This document shows, one piece after another, positions 17,824-27,866 of a stretch of DNA of 64,000 nucleotides. Location: positions 1 to 64,000 of the forward strand of contig NZ_MLJJ01000025.1 in NCBI RefSeq assembly GCF_002095575.1. The letters run 5' to 3'. Position 1 is the stretch's first letter. Every line of letters begins with the position of its first letter. This DNA is from Pantoea septica (GTDB taxonomy: Bacteria > Pseudomonadota > Gammaproteobacteria > Enterobacterales > Enterobacteriaceae). A program made the translations under genes and the position numbers. Under the pieces are notes generated by a model. It was not told the origin of the DNA and searched no databases. It was given only the letters and a program-made list of their open reading frames with translations.

Positions 17824-18354
17824 GTGATCGATGATGATGGCTACCGCCCGAATGTTGGTATCGTAATCTGTAACAGGCAAGGACAAGTGTTGTGGGCCAG
17901 GCGCTTTGGACAGCACTCCTGGCAGTTTCCTCAGGGAGGCATCAATCCGGGTGAAACCGCCGAACAGGCGATGTATCGCGAACTGTTCGAAGAAGTGGGT
18001 TTACACCGTAAAGATGTTCGAATACTTGCATCTACCCGAAACTGGTTGCGCTACAAATTGCCAAAACGTTTGGTGCGTTGGGACACAAAGCCGGTGTGTA
18101 TCGGCCAGAAACAAAAGTGGTTTCTTCTGCAGTTGATGAGCAGTGACGCGGATATCAATGTGCAACACAGCAGCACGCCAGAGTTCGACGGCTGGCGCTG
18201 GGTGAGCTTCTGGTATCCGGTGCGTCAGGTTGTCTCCTTTAAACGCGACGTCTATCGCCGCGTGATGAAGGAATTCGCTGGCGTGGTAATGTCGATGCAG
18301 GAGAGTGCGGGGCAGCAGCGCAGCGCGCCAGCCCATCGACGGAAAAGAGGATAG
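17824..18354 (+). CDS. rppH: RNA pyrophosphohydrolase
   Basis: This 176-residue Nudix hydrolase removes pyrophosphate from the 5' end of mRNAs, preparing them for RNase E. The Nudix box runs [20 protein letters not shown] and VGL (about residues 38-60). The protein is nearly identical to E. coli RppH and ends in the basic tail AHRRKRG. The start is GTG at 17824 ([12 protein letters not shown]), fixed by the family N-terminus. ptsP begins 11 bases after the stop, so they are probably co-transcribed. Confidence 0.96.
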   Translation: MIDDDGYRPNVGIVICNRQGQVLWARRFGQHSWQFPQGGINPGETAEQAMYRELFEEVGLHRKDVRILASTRNWLRYKLPKRLVRWDTKPVCIGQKQKWFLLQLMSSDADINVQHSSTPEFDGWRWVSFWYPVRQVVSFKRDVYRRVMKEFAGVVMSMQESAGQQRSAPAHRRKRG

Positions 18355-18365
18355 GCCACGCTCTT

Positions 18366-20612
18366 ATGCTCACTCAGTTGCGCGAAATAGTAGAAAAGGT
18401 GGCGGGCGCGCCGCGGCTTAACGACGCGCTCGACATCCTGGTCAATGAGATCTGCCTGGCGATGGACACGGAAGTGTGCTCTGTTTATCTCGCGGATCAC
18501 GATCACCATTGCTACTACCTGATGGCCACGCGCGGCCTGAAAAAACCGCGCGGACGCACCGTGACGCTGGCGTTCGACGAAGGGATCGTCGGCCTGGTGG
18601 GGCGGCTCGCCGAACCCATCAACCTTGCAGATGCGCAAAGTCACCCCAGCTTCAAATATATTCCCGCCGTTAAGGAAGAGCGCTATCGCTCTTTCCTTGG
18701 CGTGCCGATCATCAGCCGCCGGCAGCTGCTGGGCGTGCTGGTGGTGCAGCAGCGCGAACACCGACAGTTCGACGAGAGCGAAGAGTCTTTCCTGGTCACG
18801 CTGGCCACGCAGATGGCGACCCTGCTGTCGCAGTCGCAGCTCGGCCAGCTGTTTGGCCAGTTCCGCCAGACGCGGGTGCGCGCCATCGCCGCCGCGCCGG
18901 GCGTCGCCGTCGCGCCGGGCTGGGTAGACGAAACGCAGCCGCTGCTGGATCAGGTCTCCGCCGCCTCGACGCTCGACGTGCAGCGCGAACGCGAGCGGCT
19001 GGTGCTGGCGATGAGCGAAGCCGCCAGCGAATTCCGCCGCTTCAGCAAACGTTTCGCCGCCGGCGTGCAGAAAGAGAGCGCGGCGATCTTCGATCTTTAC
19101 TCCCACCTGTTGACCGATGCCCGCCTGAAAAAAGATCTGTTCGACGAGATCGAGCAGGGATCGGTTGCCGAATGGGCGGTCAAAAAGGTCATCGAAAAAT
19201 TCGCCGCCCAGTTCGCCAGCCTTAGCGACAGCTACCTGCGCGAGCGCGCGGGCGATCTGCGCGTGCTGGGCCAGCGCCTGCTGTTTCATCTCGATGACTC
19301 GCTGGTCGGCACCAACGCCTGGCCGGAACGTTTTGTGCTGGTGGCCGACGAGCTCACCGCCACCACGCTGGCGGAGCTGCCGCACGAGCGGCTGGCGGGG
19401 ATCGTGGTGCGCGACGGCGCCGCTAACTCGCACGCCGCTATCCTGACGCGCGCCATGGGCATTCCCACGGTGATGGGCGCGGATATCCTGCCTGCGCAGC
19501 TCAATAAACGCCTGCTGATTGTCGACGGCTACCGCGGCGAGCTGTTAATCGATCCTGAGCCGGTGCTGGTGCAGGAGTATCAGCGCCTGATCAGCGAAGA
19601 GAACGCGCTGAGCAAAATGGCGGAAGGGGTAGTCGATCAGCCGGGCCAGCTGAAAAGCGGCGAGCGCATCCAGGTGATGCTTAACGCTGGCCTCAGCCCC
19701 GAGCATGAACAGACGCTCGATAGCTGGGTGGACGGCATCGGCCTCTACCGCACCGAAATTCCCTTTATGCTGCAGAACGGCTTCCCGTCCGAAGAGGAGC
19801 AGGTGGCGCAGTATCAGGGCATGCTGCAGCTGTTTCACAACAAGCCGGTCACGCTGCGCACGCTCGACGTCGGCGCCGATAAACAGCTGCCCTATATGCC
19901 GATCAGCGAAGAGAATCCTTGCCTCGGCTGGCGCGGCATTCGCCTGACGCTCGATCAGCCGGAGATTTTTCTGGTGCAGGTGCGCGCCATGCTGCGCGCC
20001 AACGCCGCCTCCGGCAACCTCAGCATTCTGCTGCCGATGATCAGCCATATCGACGAGATCGACGACGCGGTGCGGCTGATCCAGCGCGCCGGACGTGAAG
20101 TAGAAGAGATGCTGGGCTACATGATCCCCAAACCGCGCATCGGCGTGATGATCGAAGTGCCGTCGATGCTGTTTATGATCCCGCAGCTGCAGTCGCGCGT
20201 CGATTTCGTTTCGGTCGGCACCAACGATCTGACCCAGTATTTGATGGCGGTGGATCGCAACAACACGCGCGTCGCCAACCTCTACGATCCGCTGCATCCC
20301 GCTATGCTGCGCGCGCTGCAGGCGATTGCCACCGAAGCCCGTCTGGCGAATCTCGAGCTCTGTCTTTGTGGTGAAATGGCGGGCGATCCGATGTGCGTCG
20401 CGCTGCTGGTGGGGCTTGGCTATCACCATCTCAGCATGAACGGCAAGAATGTGCCGCGCGTAAAATATCTGCTGCGCCATCTGGATAAAGAAGAGACGCA
20501 AAAGCTGAGCGAGCAGGGCCTGAGCGCGCACACCGCGTCGGAGGTCCGCCATCTGGTCGCCGCCTTTATGGAGCGGCGCGGGCTGGGCGGCCTGATTCGC
20601 GGCGGGCGCTAG
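18366..20612 (+). CDS. ptsP: Phosphoenolpyruvate-protein phosphotransferase EI-Ntr
   Basis: This 748-residue protein has the same length as E. coli PtsP. It has an N-terminal GAF domain (about 1-165) and an enzyme I-like part. The phospho-histidine is in GAANSHAAILTRAMGIPTV (about residue 356), and the PEP-binding barrel carries GLYRTEIPFM, LRTLDVGADKQLPYM and SVGTNDLTQYLMAVDR. It starts the PTS-Ntr chain EI-Ntr to NPr to EIIA-Ntr, signalling nitrogen status. It follows rppH closely. Confidence 0.96.
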   Translation: MLTQLREIVEKVAGAPRLNDALDILVNEICLAMDTEVCSVYLADHDHHCYYLMATRGLKKPRGRTVTLAFDEGIVGLVGRLAEPINLADAQSHPSFKYIPAVKEERYRSFLGVPIISRRQLLGVLVVQQREHRQFDESEESFLVTLATQMATLLSQSQLGQLFGQFRQTRVRAIAAAPGVAVAPGWVDETQPLLDQVSAASTLDVQRERERLVLAMSEAASEFRRFSKRFAAGVQKESAAIFDLYSHLLTDARLKKDLFDEIEQGSVAEWAVKKVIEKFAAQFASLSDSYLRERAGDLRVLGQRLLFHLDDSLVGTNAWPERFVLVADELTATTLAELPHERLAGIVVRDGAANSHAAILTRAMGIPTVMGADILPAQLNKRLLIVDGYRGELLIDPEPVLVQEYQRLISEENALSKMAEGVVDQPGQLKSGERIQVMLNAGLSPEHEQTLDSWVDGIGLYRTEIPFMLQNGFPSEEEQVAQYQGMLQLFHNKPVTLRTLDVGADKQLPYMPISEENPCLGWRGIRLTLDQPEIFLVQVRAMLRANAASGNLSILLPMISHIDEIDDAVRLIQRAGREVEEMLGYMIPKPRIGVMIEVPSMLFMIPQLQSRVDFVSVGTNDLTQYLMAVDRNNTRVANLYDPLHPAMLRALQAIATEARLANLELCLCGEMAGDPMCVALLVGLGYHHLSMNGKNVPRVKYLLRHLDKEETQKLSEQGLSAHTASEVRHLVAAFMERRGLGGLIRGGR

Positions 20613-20731
20613 GCGTTATCCTCGTTTACATTTACGCTGCTCTGTAAAAAACCAGGCTGTGCTATCATGCGCAGCCTTTAACATATCCGCCTGGCGCCCC
20701 TTTTTCAGGGCTGAAAATTGAATGGTGAATG

Positions 20732-21613
20732 ATGAATAACGGCTATATCGCATTTCCGCAGTTCGATCCGGTGATCTTCTCTATCGGGCCGGTTTCGCTG
20801 CACTGGTACGGACTGATGTACCTCGTCGGCTTTATTTTTGCCATGTGGCTGGCGGTGCGTCGCGCCAACAAACCCGGCAGCGGCTGGAAAAAAGAGGAGG
20901 TTGAAAACCTGCTCTATGCTGGCTTCCTCGGCGTTTTCCTCGGCGGCCGCATCGGCTACGTGCTCTTCTATAACCTGCCGCTGTTTCTGGACAACCCGCT
21001 CTATCTGTTCAAAGTCTGGGATGGCGGCATGTCGTTCCACGGCGGCCTGATCGGCGTTATCGTGGTGATGCTGATCTTCGCGCGCCGCACCAAACGCACC
21101 TTTTTTCAGGTCTCTGACTTTATCGCGCCGCTGATCCCGTTCGGCCTTGGCGCAGGCCGTCTCGGCAACTTTATCAACGGCGAACTATGGGGCCGCGTGG
21201 CGCCTGATTTCAAATTCGCCATGCTCTTTCCCGGCTCGCGCAGCGAGGATGTGGCGCTGGCGGCGAATAACCCGGGCTATCAGGATCTGCTGAACACCTA
21301 CGGCGTGCTGCCGCGTCACCCCTCGCAGCTCTATGAACTGATGCTGGAAGGCGTGGTGCTGTTTATTATTCTCAACCTGTTTATTCGCAAACCGCGTCCG
21401 ATGGGCAGCGTCTCCGGCCTGTTCCTTATCGGCTACGGCGCGTTTCGCATTATCGTTGAATTCTTCCGTCAGCCGGATGCGCAGCTCGGCCTGTTCGAGG
21501 GCGGCGTCAGTATGGGGCAGATTCTCTCCATTCCGATGATCCTGGCGGGCATTATCATGATGGTCTGGGCGTATCGTCGTCGCCCGCAGCAACACACACG
21601 AGAGGTAAAATGA
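20732..21613 (+). CDS. lgt: Prolipoprotein diacylglyceryl transferase
   Basis: This ~293-residue inner-membrane enzyme transfers diacylglyceryl from phosphatidylglycerol to the lipobox cysteine of prolipoproteins. It has about seven helices. The Lgt signature [14 protein letters not shown], the catalytic region [12 protein letters not shown], and HPSQLYE are all present. The C-terminal part is shorter than E. coli's in the loop after QPDAQLG. The second of two adjacent ATGs is chosen for better spacing from GGTGA. The stop overlaps the thyA start (ATGA), the usual lgt-thyA coupling. Confidence 0.94.
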   Translation: MNNGYIAFPQFDPVIFSIGPVSLHWYGLMYLVGFIFAMWLAVRRANKPGSGWKKEEVENLLYAGFLGVFLGGRIGYVLFYNLPLFLDNPLYLFKVWDGGMSFHGGLIGVIVVMLIFARRTKRTFFQVSDFIAPLIPFGLGAGRLGNFINGELWGRVAPDFKFAMLFPGSRSEDVALAANNPGYQDLLNTYGVLPRHPSQLYELMLEGVVLFIILNLFIRKPRPMGSVSGLFLIGYGAFRIIVEFFRQPDAQLGLFEGGVSMGQILSIPMILAGIIMMVWAYRRRPQQHTREVK

Positions 21614-22404
21614 AACAGTATCTGGACCTGATGCAACACGTGCTGAACCACGGCACGCCGAAATCTGACCGTACCGGCACCGGCACGCTGTCGATTTTCG
21701 GCCACCAGATGCGTTTCAACCTGCAGGATGGCTTTCCGCTGGTGACCACGAAAAAAGTGCATCTGCGCTCAATCATTCATGAGCTGCTGTGGTTTCTGAA
21801 AGGCGAGACCAATATCCGCTATCTGAAAGAGAACAAGGTCACTATCTGGGACGAGTGGGCGGATGAAAACGGCGACCTCGGGCCGGTTTACGGCAAACAG
21901 TGGCGCAGCTGGGGCAGCGCGCGCGGCGAAGAGATCGACCAGATTGCGAAGGTTATCGAACAGCTGAAGCGCGATCCCGATTCCCGTCGTATTATCGTTT
22001 CGGCGTGGAACGTCGGCGAGCTGGACGAGATGGCGCTGGCGCCGTGCCACGCGTTCTTCCAGTTTTACGTGGCGGACGGCAAACTCTCCTGTCAGCTCTA
22101 TCAGCGCTCCTGCGATATTTTTCTCGGCCTGCCGTTCAATATCGCCAGCTACGCGCTGCTGGTGCATATGGTAGCGCAGCAGTGCGATCTGCAGGTCGGC
22201 GATTTCGTCTGGACCGGCGGCGACACGCACCTCTACAGCAACCATCTGGAGCAGGCGCGCCTGCAGCTGACGCGCGCGCCGCGCGCGCTGCCGAAGCTGG
22301 TGATTAAGCGCAAGCCCGACTCCATCTTCGACTACAGCTTCGAAGATTTCGAGATCGAAGGCTACGATCCTCATCCGGCCATTAAGGCGCCGGTCGCGGT
22401 GTAA
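21610..22404 (+). CDS. thyA: Thymidylate synthase
   Basis: This 264-residue enzyme methylates dUMP to dTMP using methylene-tetrahydrofolate. The nucleophile Cys146 lies in [13 protein letters not shown]. The dUMP-binding motifs [20 protein letters not shown] and HLYSNH are intact. Length and ends match E. coli ThyA (264 aa). It is translationally coupled to lgt, and a strong terminator follows 20 bases after the stop. Confidence 0.97.
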   Translation: MKQYLDLMQHVLNHGTPKSDRTGTGTLSIFGHQMRFNLQDGFPLVTTKKVHLRSIIHELLWFLKGETNIRYLKENKVTIWDEWADENGDLGPVYGKQWRSWGSARGEEIDQIAKVIEQLKRDPDSRRIIVSAWNVGELDEMALAPCHAFFQFYVADGKLSCQLYQRSCDIFLGLPFNIASYALLVHMVAQQCDLQVGDFVWTGGDTHLYSNHLEQARLQLTRAPRALPKLVIKRKPDSIFDYSFEDFEIEGYDPHPAIKAPVAV

Positions 22405-22423
22405 CTTCCCGACCTGCGGTAAC

Positions 22424-22463
22424 AAAGCCCCGGTGTAGCCCTGCTCGCCGGGGCTTTTTTTTT
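22424..22463 (+). terminator. Rho-independent terminator after thyA
   Basis: AAAGCCCCGG and CCGGGGCTTT pair across a 14-base loop, followed by an unbroken run of nine T. Confidence 0.92.
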
Positions 22464-22593
22464 CCAACTTTTTTCGGCTTCTGCCGCATTTCTTTGCGCC
22501 TCGCCGCAACACGTCCGTTTTTTGCTGGAAAGGGGCGCGCATGCCCGTTCAGCGCCGCTGGCGACGGCGCGCGCGGCGCGGCAGAGTAGCGCC

Positions 22594-23064
22594 ATGAAAA
22601 AGGAAACAGACCAGGGTTTTACGCTGCCGGAACTGCTGTTCGTGCTGGTTATCGTCGGCATCCTCAGCCTCGGCGCGCTGCAAGGCTGGAAGAGCTGGCA
22701 GCAGCGACAGCAGCTGCGTGAGACCGCGCAACAGCTTCAGGGCTTTTTACAGCGGCTGCGTGCCCAGGCCAACTGGCAGAACCAGGATCGCGCGCTCTGG
22801 CTGATACCGGGCGAGCACGGCTGTCTGGGCAGCGGCCCGAAACCTGACGGCGGCTGCGCGCACGGCGGACGATGGCGATTCGTCGCGCCTTATCCCGGTG
22901 TCAGCCTGATCGCGCTGCGCGGCGAGCCGGGCTTTTACGGCCGCCGCAACATGGCGAAGGCGGGCAGCCTGGAGTTCGGCAACGCCAGCGCCAGGCTGCG
23001 GCTGATTATCTCCGCGCGCGCGCGCATTCGTCTCTGCCAGCCGGAGGAGCAGGGATGCGACTGA
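22594..23064 (+). CDS. ppdA: Prepilin-type pseudopilin PpdA
   Basis: This 156-residue protein begins MKKETDQG|FTLPELLFVLVIVGI: a short basic leader, a prepilin peptidase site after Gly8, and a hydrophobic type IV pilin helix. Length equals that of E. coli PpdA. A longer open frame upstream is dismissed because the leader must be short. It is first in ppdA-ppdB-ygdB-ppdC, a minor-pseudopilin set of unknown role; its stop overlaps ppdB by 10 bases. Confidence 0.9.
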   Translation: MKKETDQGFTLPELLFVLVIVGILSLGALQGWKSWQQRQQLRETAQQLQGFLQRLRAQANWQNQDRALWLIPGEHGCLGSGPKPDGGCAHGGRWRFVAPYPGVSLIALRGEPGFYGRRNMAKAGSLEFGNASARLRLIISARARIRLCQPEEQGCD

Positions 23065-23588
23065 GGATGGCAGGATTCAGCCTGCTGGAGATGTTGGTGG
23101 CGATGGCCGTTAGCGCCGTGCTGATGCTGAGCGCAGGACGCTTTTTACCGCTGCTGATCGGAGAGAGCCTGCGCCTGCAGCAGCGCGTTCAGCTGCGGGA
23201 AGATCTTCAGCAGCTGATGCAGACGCTGGAAAAAGCGGTGCGCCGCGCCGGCTACTGCAACGGCGAGTGCGGCGGGACGGCGCTCAGCCTCTCCTCCGGC
23301 TGCCTGCTGCTGCGCTGGGACGACAACAGCAACGGGAAATGGGAAGGCGTGAGCCATAGCGAAAGCGATTACTACGGCTTTCGGCTGCGGCAAAAGCAGC
23401 TGGAAACCCAGCGCGGCGTGGACGGCTGCGGCGGCACCGGCTGGGAACGCCTGACCGATCCCGCCTTTCTCACTATTGAGCAGTTCAGCGTCGAACGCGC
23501 GGGCGCGCTGATTAAGCTGCGGCTGGCCGGTCGCGCCGGGCGCTGGCTGGAAACGCTGGAGAGCTGGATCGAGGGCGAAAATTTGTGA
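23055..23588 (+). CDS. ppdB: Prepilin-type pseudopilin PpdB
   Basis: This 177-residue protein has leader MRLRMAG and pilin helix FSLLEMLVAMAVSAVLMLSAG, with the conserved Glu at position 5 of the mature form. A PilW/GspJ-like globular domain with paired cysteines (CNGECGG, SSGCLLL, DGCGGTGW) follows. Start and stop overlap ppdA and ygdB, so the four genes form one coupled unit. Confidence 0.88.
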   Translation: MRLRMAGFSLLEMLVAMAVSAVLMLSAGRFLPLLIGESLRLQQRVQLREDLQQLMQTLEKAVRRAGYCNGECGGTALSLSSGCLLLRWDDNSNGKWEGVSHSESDYYGFRLRQKQLETQRGVDGCGGTGWERLTDPAFLTIEQFSVERAGALIKLRLAGRAGRWLETLESWIEGENL

Positions 23589-23983
23589 ATCAACAAGGCA
23601 ACAGCGCGCTGGGCATGGTGCTGACGATCCTGCTGGCAGGCAGCCTGACGCTGCATGCCAGCCGGGAGCGGCTGGAACAGGGCATGTCGCTGGTAACCGA
23701 CGAGCGGCAGCACTATCGCGATTTTTGGGCGGCGCAGTCGGCGCTGCAGTGGGGGCTGACGCTGAGCTGGACGACGCCGCAGGGCTGTCAGCAGGCGCCG
23801 GATCAGGGCTGGCAAAGCTGTTTACAGAAGGTAAGCGATGAACGGGCGTTACTTACAGGCCGCGCGGCGGCGAGCGAAATGGCGCTGCGGCGCTGGGTGG
23901 CTAGGAAAGGGGAGCGGATCAGGCCGCTGCCGCACGGCTGGATCGACTACTGCCCGCTGGCGGCGGCAACGCTCTGCCTGTAG
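23585..23983 (+). CDS. ygdB: YgdB, DUF2509 pilin-assembly-like protein
   Basis: This 132-residue protein starts at GTG 23585, overlapping the ppdB TGA. It has one N-terminal hydrophobic stretch (ALGMVLTILLAGSLTLHA) and a family-like AQSALQWG segment, as in E. coli YgdB (135 aa), which resembles PilX/GspK-type minor pilins. No classical prepilin cleavage site is seen. Its last ~145 bases overlap the open frame of ppdC. Confidence 0.82.
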   Translation: MNQQGNSALGMVLTILLAGSLTLHASRERLEQGMSLVTDERQHYRDFWAAQSALQWGLTLSWTTPQGCQQAPDQGWQSCLQKVSDERALLTGRAAASEMALRRWVARKGERIRPLPHGWIDYCPLAAATLCL

Positions 23984-24269
23984 GCAGCGCGGGTTCAGTC
24001 TGCCGGAAGCGCTGTTCGCGCTGCTGCTGCTGGCGACGAGCGTAAGCGCGCTGCTGCAGTATCATCGCGCTCTGACGCAGGGCTTCAGCCAGCAGTGGCA
24101 GCAGCGCGTGGCGGTGCGCGTCGCCGCGCAGCGTCTGATGGGCCATGAGGTCGCGGGCTGGCGCACCTCGCTCCAGCGCAGCGGCGCCGTCTCGACCTGC
24201 ACGCTGGAGCGCGCGGAGGTCAGCGGACCTGACGAGGCGCGCGCCATGCTGACCCGTTTACGTTGCTGA
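23838..24269 (+). CDS. ppdC: Prepilin-type pseudopilin PpdC (start uncertain)
   Basis: The conserved part is the prepilin site RQRG|FSLPEALFALLLLATSV followed by a short soluble domain with two cysteines (STCTLER, LTRLRC). The only ATG in frame is at 23838, which has AAGG upstream but gives a basic leader of about 52 residues lying inside ygdB. Family leaders are usually under 15 residues. I find no ATG, GTG or TTG in frame nearer to the site, so a rare start codon or a real long leader must be used. Confidence 0.75.
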   Translation: MNGRYLQAARRRAKWRCGAGWLGKGSGSGRCRTAGSTTARWRRQRSACRQRGFSLPEALFALLLLATSVSALLQYHRALTQGFSQQWQQRVAVRVAAQRLMGHEVAGWRTSLQRSGAVSTCTLERAEVSGPDEARAMLTRLRC

Positions 24270-24371
24270 GAGGCAAAAGCGCCCCCGCGCTATGGGCAAC
24301 CCCGGCGATACGCGGTAGAGTGACCAGTCTGCCGCTTTGCCGCGCCAGACAGTGTCACCACAGGAGTTTTC

Positions 24372-27300
24372 ATGTTTCACGTTTATCACTCAAACCAGCT
24401 CGATGTTCTGAAGATTCTCGCGGCAGCGGTGATAGAACATGACCCCCTCAGCGATCCTTTCGCCGCTGAAACCGTGCTGGTGCAGAGTCCCGGCATGGCG
24501 CAGTGGCTGCAGATGGAGCTGGCGCACACCTTCGGCATCGCCGCCAATATCGACTTTCCGCTTCCCGCCTCCTTTATCTGGGATATGTTCGTGCGCGTGC
24601 TGCCGGATATTCCCGCCGAAAGCGCCTTTACCAAAGCCAGCATGAGCTGGAAACTGATGCATCGCCTGCCGACGCTGCTGACTGAAGAGGCCTTTGTTTC
24701 GCTGCGCCACTATCTGCACGACGATAGCGACAAGCGTAAGCTGTTCCAGCTCTGCTCACGCGTCGCCGATCTCTTCGACCAGTATCTGGTCTATCGCGCC
24801 GACTGGCTGAATCGCTGGGAGCAGGGCGAACAGGTGGAAGGGCTGGGCGACGCGCAGCTGTGGCAGTCGGCGCTGTGGCGCGATCTGGTGACCTACACCG
24901 AGGCGCTGGGACAGCCGAAATGGCACCGCGCCAATCTCTACGCGCGCTTTATTCAGACGCTGGAGCGAGCCGAGCATGCGCCGCCTGGCCTGCCGAAGCG
25001 CGTTTTTATCTGCGGCATCTCCGCCTTGCCGCCGGTCTATCTCCAGGCGCTGCAGGCGCTGGGCCGTCATATCGATATTCATCTGCTGTTTACCAATCCC
25101 TGTCGCGATTACTGGGGCGATATTCAGGACTACGCCTTTCTGGCGAAGCTGCAGAGCCGCCAGCGTCGTCGCCTCGACAGCGAAGAGGCGCGCGATCTTT
25201 TCAGCGATCCGCTCGACGCGCCTGCGCGTTTCAACGCCGAAGGGGAACAGCAGCTCAGCAACCCGCTGCTGGCCTCCTGGGGCAAGCTGGGCCGCGACAA
25301 CCTGTTCCTGCTGAGTCAGATGGACGAGGCGGATGACGTTGACGCCTTCGTCGAGATCGAGGAGGACAACCTGCTGCACGCCATGCAGCACGACCTGCTG
25401 CATCTGCAGGATAACGCGGTGCTGGGGCTGAACGCGGAAGAGCTCGCCTGGAGCGGCAGCAAGCGTCTCCTCGATCCCGACGATCGGTCGATTAGCGTGC
25501 AGATCTGCCACAGCGCCCAGCGCGAAGTGGAGGTCTTGCAGGATCATTTGCTGGCGATGATGGAGGCGGATCCCGGCCTCAAACCGCGCGATGTGATCGT
25601 GATGGTGGCCGATATCGACAGCTACGCTCCCTTTATTCAGGCGGTCTTCGCTAACGCGCCCGCCGATCGCTATCTACCGTTCTCCATCTCCGATCGCCGC
25701 GCCAGCCAGGCGCATCCGGCGATTTTCGCCTTTCTGAGCCTGCTGGCGCTGCCGGACAGCCGCTTTGCGGCGGAGGATGTGCTGGCGCTGCTGGAGGTGC
25801 CGGCGCTGGCGAACCGTTTTTCGGTGGATGAGAGCGGCCTGCGCCTGCTGCGCCGCTGGGTAGACGAGTCTGGCGTGCGCTGGGGGCTGGACGACGACAG
25901 CGCCGAAGCGCTGGCGCTGCCGGTCACCGGGCAGCATACCTGGCGCTTCGGCCTGGAGCGCATGCTGCTGGGCTATGCGATGGAGAGTCATCACGGCGAC
26001 TGGCAAGGCATTCTGCCCTATGACGAGTCGAGCGGCCTGGTCGGCGAACTGGCCGGACACCTGGCGGAGCTGCTGATGCGGCTGAACCACTGGCGCGCGC
26101 GTCTCAGCGAATCCCGTCCGCTGGAGGGCTGGCTGCCGCTCTGTCGCGAGATGATCAACGACTTCTTTCACGGAGACGCCGAAGCGGAAGCAGCGCTGCT
26201 GCTGGTTGAGGAGCAGTGGAAACAGCTGATCGAATATGGCCAGGCGGCGCGTTATGAGGCGACGATTCCGGTGACGCTGCTGCGCGACGATCTGCGCGCG
26301 CGTCTCGATCAGCAGCGTATCAGCCAGCGCTTTCTCGCCGGTCAGATTAACTTCTGCACGCTGATGCCGATGCGCTCGATTCCCTTCCGCGTGGTCTGCT
26401 TGCTCGGCATGAACGACGGCGTTTATCCCCGCACGCTGCCGGCGCCGGGCTTCGACCTGATGCAGCAGCAGACGCGCAAAGGCGATCGCAGCCGACGCGA
26501 CGACGATCGCTACCTGTTTCTCGAGGCGCTGCTTTCGGCACAGGATCGGCTCTATATCAGCTATATCGGCCGCGCAATTCAGGATAATACGGAACGCTAT
26601 CCCTCGGTGCTGGTCACAGAGCTGCTGGATTACATCGGCCAGAGCTTCTGTCTGCCTGGCGACGAGGCGAAGGAGCTGGACGAGAGCGCGCAGCGCGTAC
26701 AGCGCCATATTCAGCATCTTCACAGCCGCATGCCGTTCGCCGCCGAGAATTTTCACCCGCAGTCGCGCTGCCACAGCTTTGCGCGCGAATGGCTGCCCGC
26801 CGCGCAGGGGAAAGGCGAGGCGCAGCCTGACTTTGTGCAGCCGCTGCCGCTGCCGGAGATCGAATCGGTCTCCTGCGAGCAGTTCCTGCGCTTCTGGCGG
26901 CATCCGGTGCGCGCCTGGTTTCACCAGCGGCTCGGCGTGGCCTTCTGGCTGGAAGAGACGGAGCTGTCGGACAACGAGCCTTTTGCGCTCGACAGCCTGG
27001 AACGCTACCAGATCAACGCCGAGCTGCTGAACGCGCTGGTGGAGGGCGAAGATACGCAGCGTCTTTACGCTCTGCATCGCGCAGCGGGCAACCTGCCTTA
27101 CGGCGCGTTCGGCGAGCTGTTCTGGCAGGCGCAGCAGGAGGAGATGCAGGAGGTGGCGGCGGCGGTCATCGAGCAGCGCAGCGAAGGCGACAGCTGGGAA
27201 GTCAGCCTGCCGCTCGGCGGCGTGACGCTGACCGGCTGGCTGACGCAGGTCCAGCGCGACGGCCTGCTGCGCTGGCGCCCAGGCGTGCTGAACATGAACG

Positions 27301-27749
27301 ACGGCCTGCTGCTCTGGCTGGAGCATCTTATCTACTGCGCGCTGGGCGGCGACGGAGAAAGCCGCATGATGGGCAGAGAAAATAGCCGCTGGCGCTTTGC
27401 GGCGGTGGCGCAGCCGGAGGCGGAGGCGATGCTGACGCGCTATATGCAGGGCTATCAGCAGGGCATGTCGCAGCCGCTGCTGCTGCTCAACAAGAGCGGC
27501 GGCGCCTGGCTGACGGCGAGTTACGACAAAAAAACGCGGCAGCTGCTGCTGGACGAAGCGACCCAGGTCAAGGCGCGCAATCGCCTTCTGCAGGCCTGGA
27601 CGGGCGGCTACCAGCAGGAAGGGGAGGGCGGCGATCCCTACCTGCAGCGGCTCTGTCGCGTATTGAACGAGGCGCAGATAGCGCAAATCACCGAGGCTGC
27701 GCAGCGCTGGTATCTGCCGGTGTTGCAGGCTCACCTGGATGATGAATAG
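24372..27749 (+). CDS. recC: Exodeoxyribonuclease V gamma subunit
   Basis: This 1125-residue RecC (E. coli 1122) begins MFHVYHSNQLDVLK with the inactive helicase-like N-terminus. It carries the Chi-recognition tunnel formed by helicase-like domains and an inactive nuclease-like C-terminal domain. Segments such as VQSPGMAQWLQMELA and CTLMPMRSIPFRVVCLLGMNDG are typical. It works with RecB and RecD in double-strand break repair. It is intact here, although recB two genes later is not. Confidence 0.95.
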   Translation: MFHVYHSNQLDVLKILAAAVIEHDPLSDPFAAETVLVQSPGMAQWLQMELAHTFGIAANIDFPLPASFIWDMFVRVLPDIPAESAFTKASMSWKLMHRLPTLLTEEAFVSLRHYLHDDSDKRKLFQLCSRVADLFDQYLVYRADWLNRWEQGEQVEGLGDAQLWQSALWRDLVTYTEALGQPKWHRANLYARFIQTLERAEHAPPGLPKRVFICGISALPPVYLQALQALGRHIDIHLLFTNPCRDYWGDIQDYAFLAKLQSRQRRRLDSEEARDLFSDPLDAPARFNAEGEQQLSNPLLASWGKLGRDNLFLLSQMDEADDVDAFVEIEEDNLLHAMQHDLLHLQDNAVLGLNAEELAWSGSKRLLDPDDRSISVQICHSAQREVEVLQDHLLAMMEADPGLKPRDVIVMVADIDSYAPFIQAVFANAPADRYLPFSISDRRASQAHPAIFAFLSLLALPDSRFAAEDVLALLEVPALANRFSVDESGLRLLRRWVDESGVRWGLDDDSAEALALPVTGQHTWRFGLERMLLGYAMESHHGDWQGILPYDESSGLVGELAGHLAELLMRLNHWRARLSESRPLEGWLPLCREMINDFFHGDAEAEAALLLVEEQWKQLIEYGQAARYEATIPVTLLRDDLRARLDQQRISQRFLAGQINFCTLMPMRSIPFRVVCLLGMNDGVYPRTLPAPGFDLMQQQTRKGDRSRRDDDRYLFLEALLSAQDRLYISYIGRAIQDNTERYPSVLVTELLDYIGQSFCLPGDEAKELDESAQRVQRHIQHLHSRMPFAAENFHPQSRCHSFAREWLPAAQGKGEAQPDFVQPLPLPEIESVSCEQFLRFWRHPVRAWFHQRLGVAFWLEETELSDNEPFALDSLERYQINAELLNALVEGEDTQRLYALHRAAGNLPYGAFGELFWQAQQEEMQEVAAAVIEQRSEGDSWEVSLPLGGVTLTGWLTQVQRDGLLRWRPGVLNMNDGLLLWLEHLIYCALGGDGESRMMGRENSRWRFAAVAQPEAEAMLTRYMQGYQQGMSQPLLLLNKSGGAWLTASYDKKTRQLLLDEATQVKARNRLLQAWTGGYQQEGEGGDPYLQRLCRVLNEAQIAQITEAAQRWYLPVLQAHLDDE

Positions 27750-27866
27750 CAAGCGGCGCGACGAGCTCTGACGCGTCGACGCCCGATAACAAGGTATGTC
27801 AGTTTGCACCATTTTCGGCTGCGCCTGCCTGGCAGCGCAGTTTCAAGGGTAACAGAAGGGGTTTAC

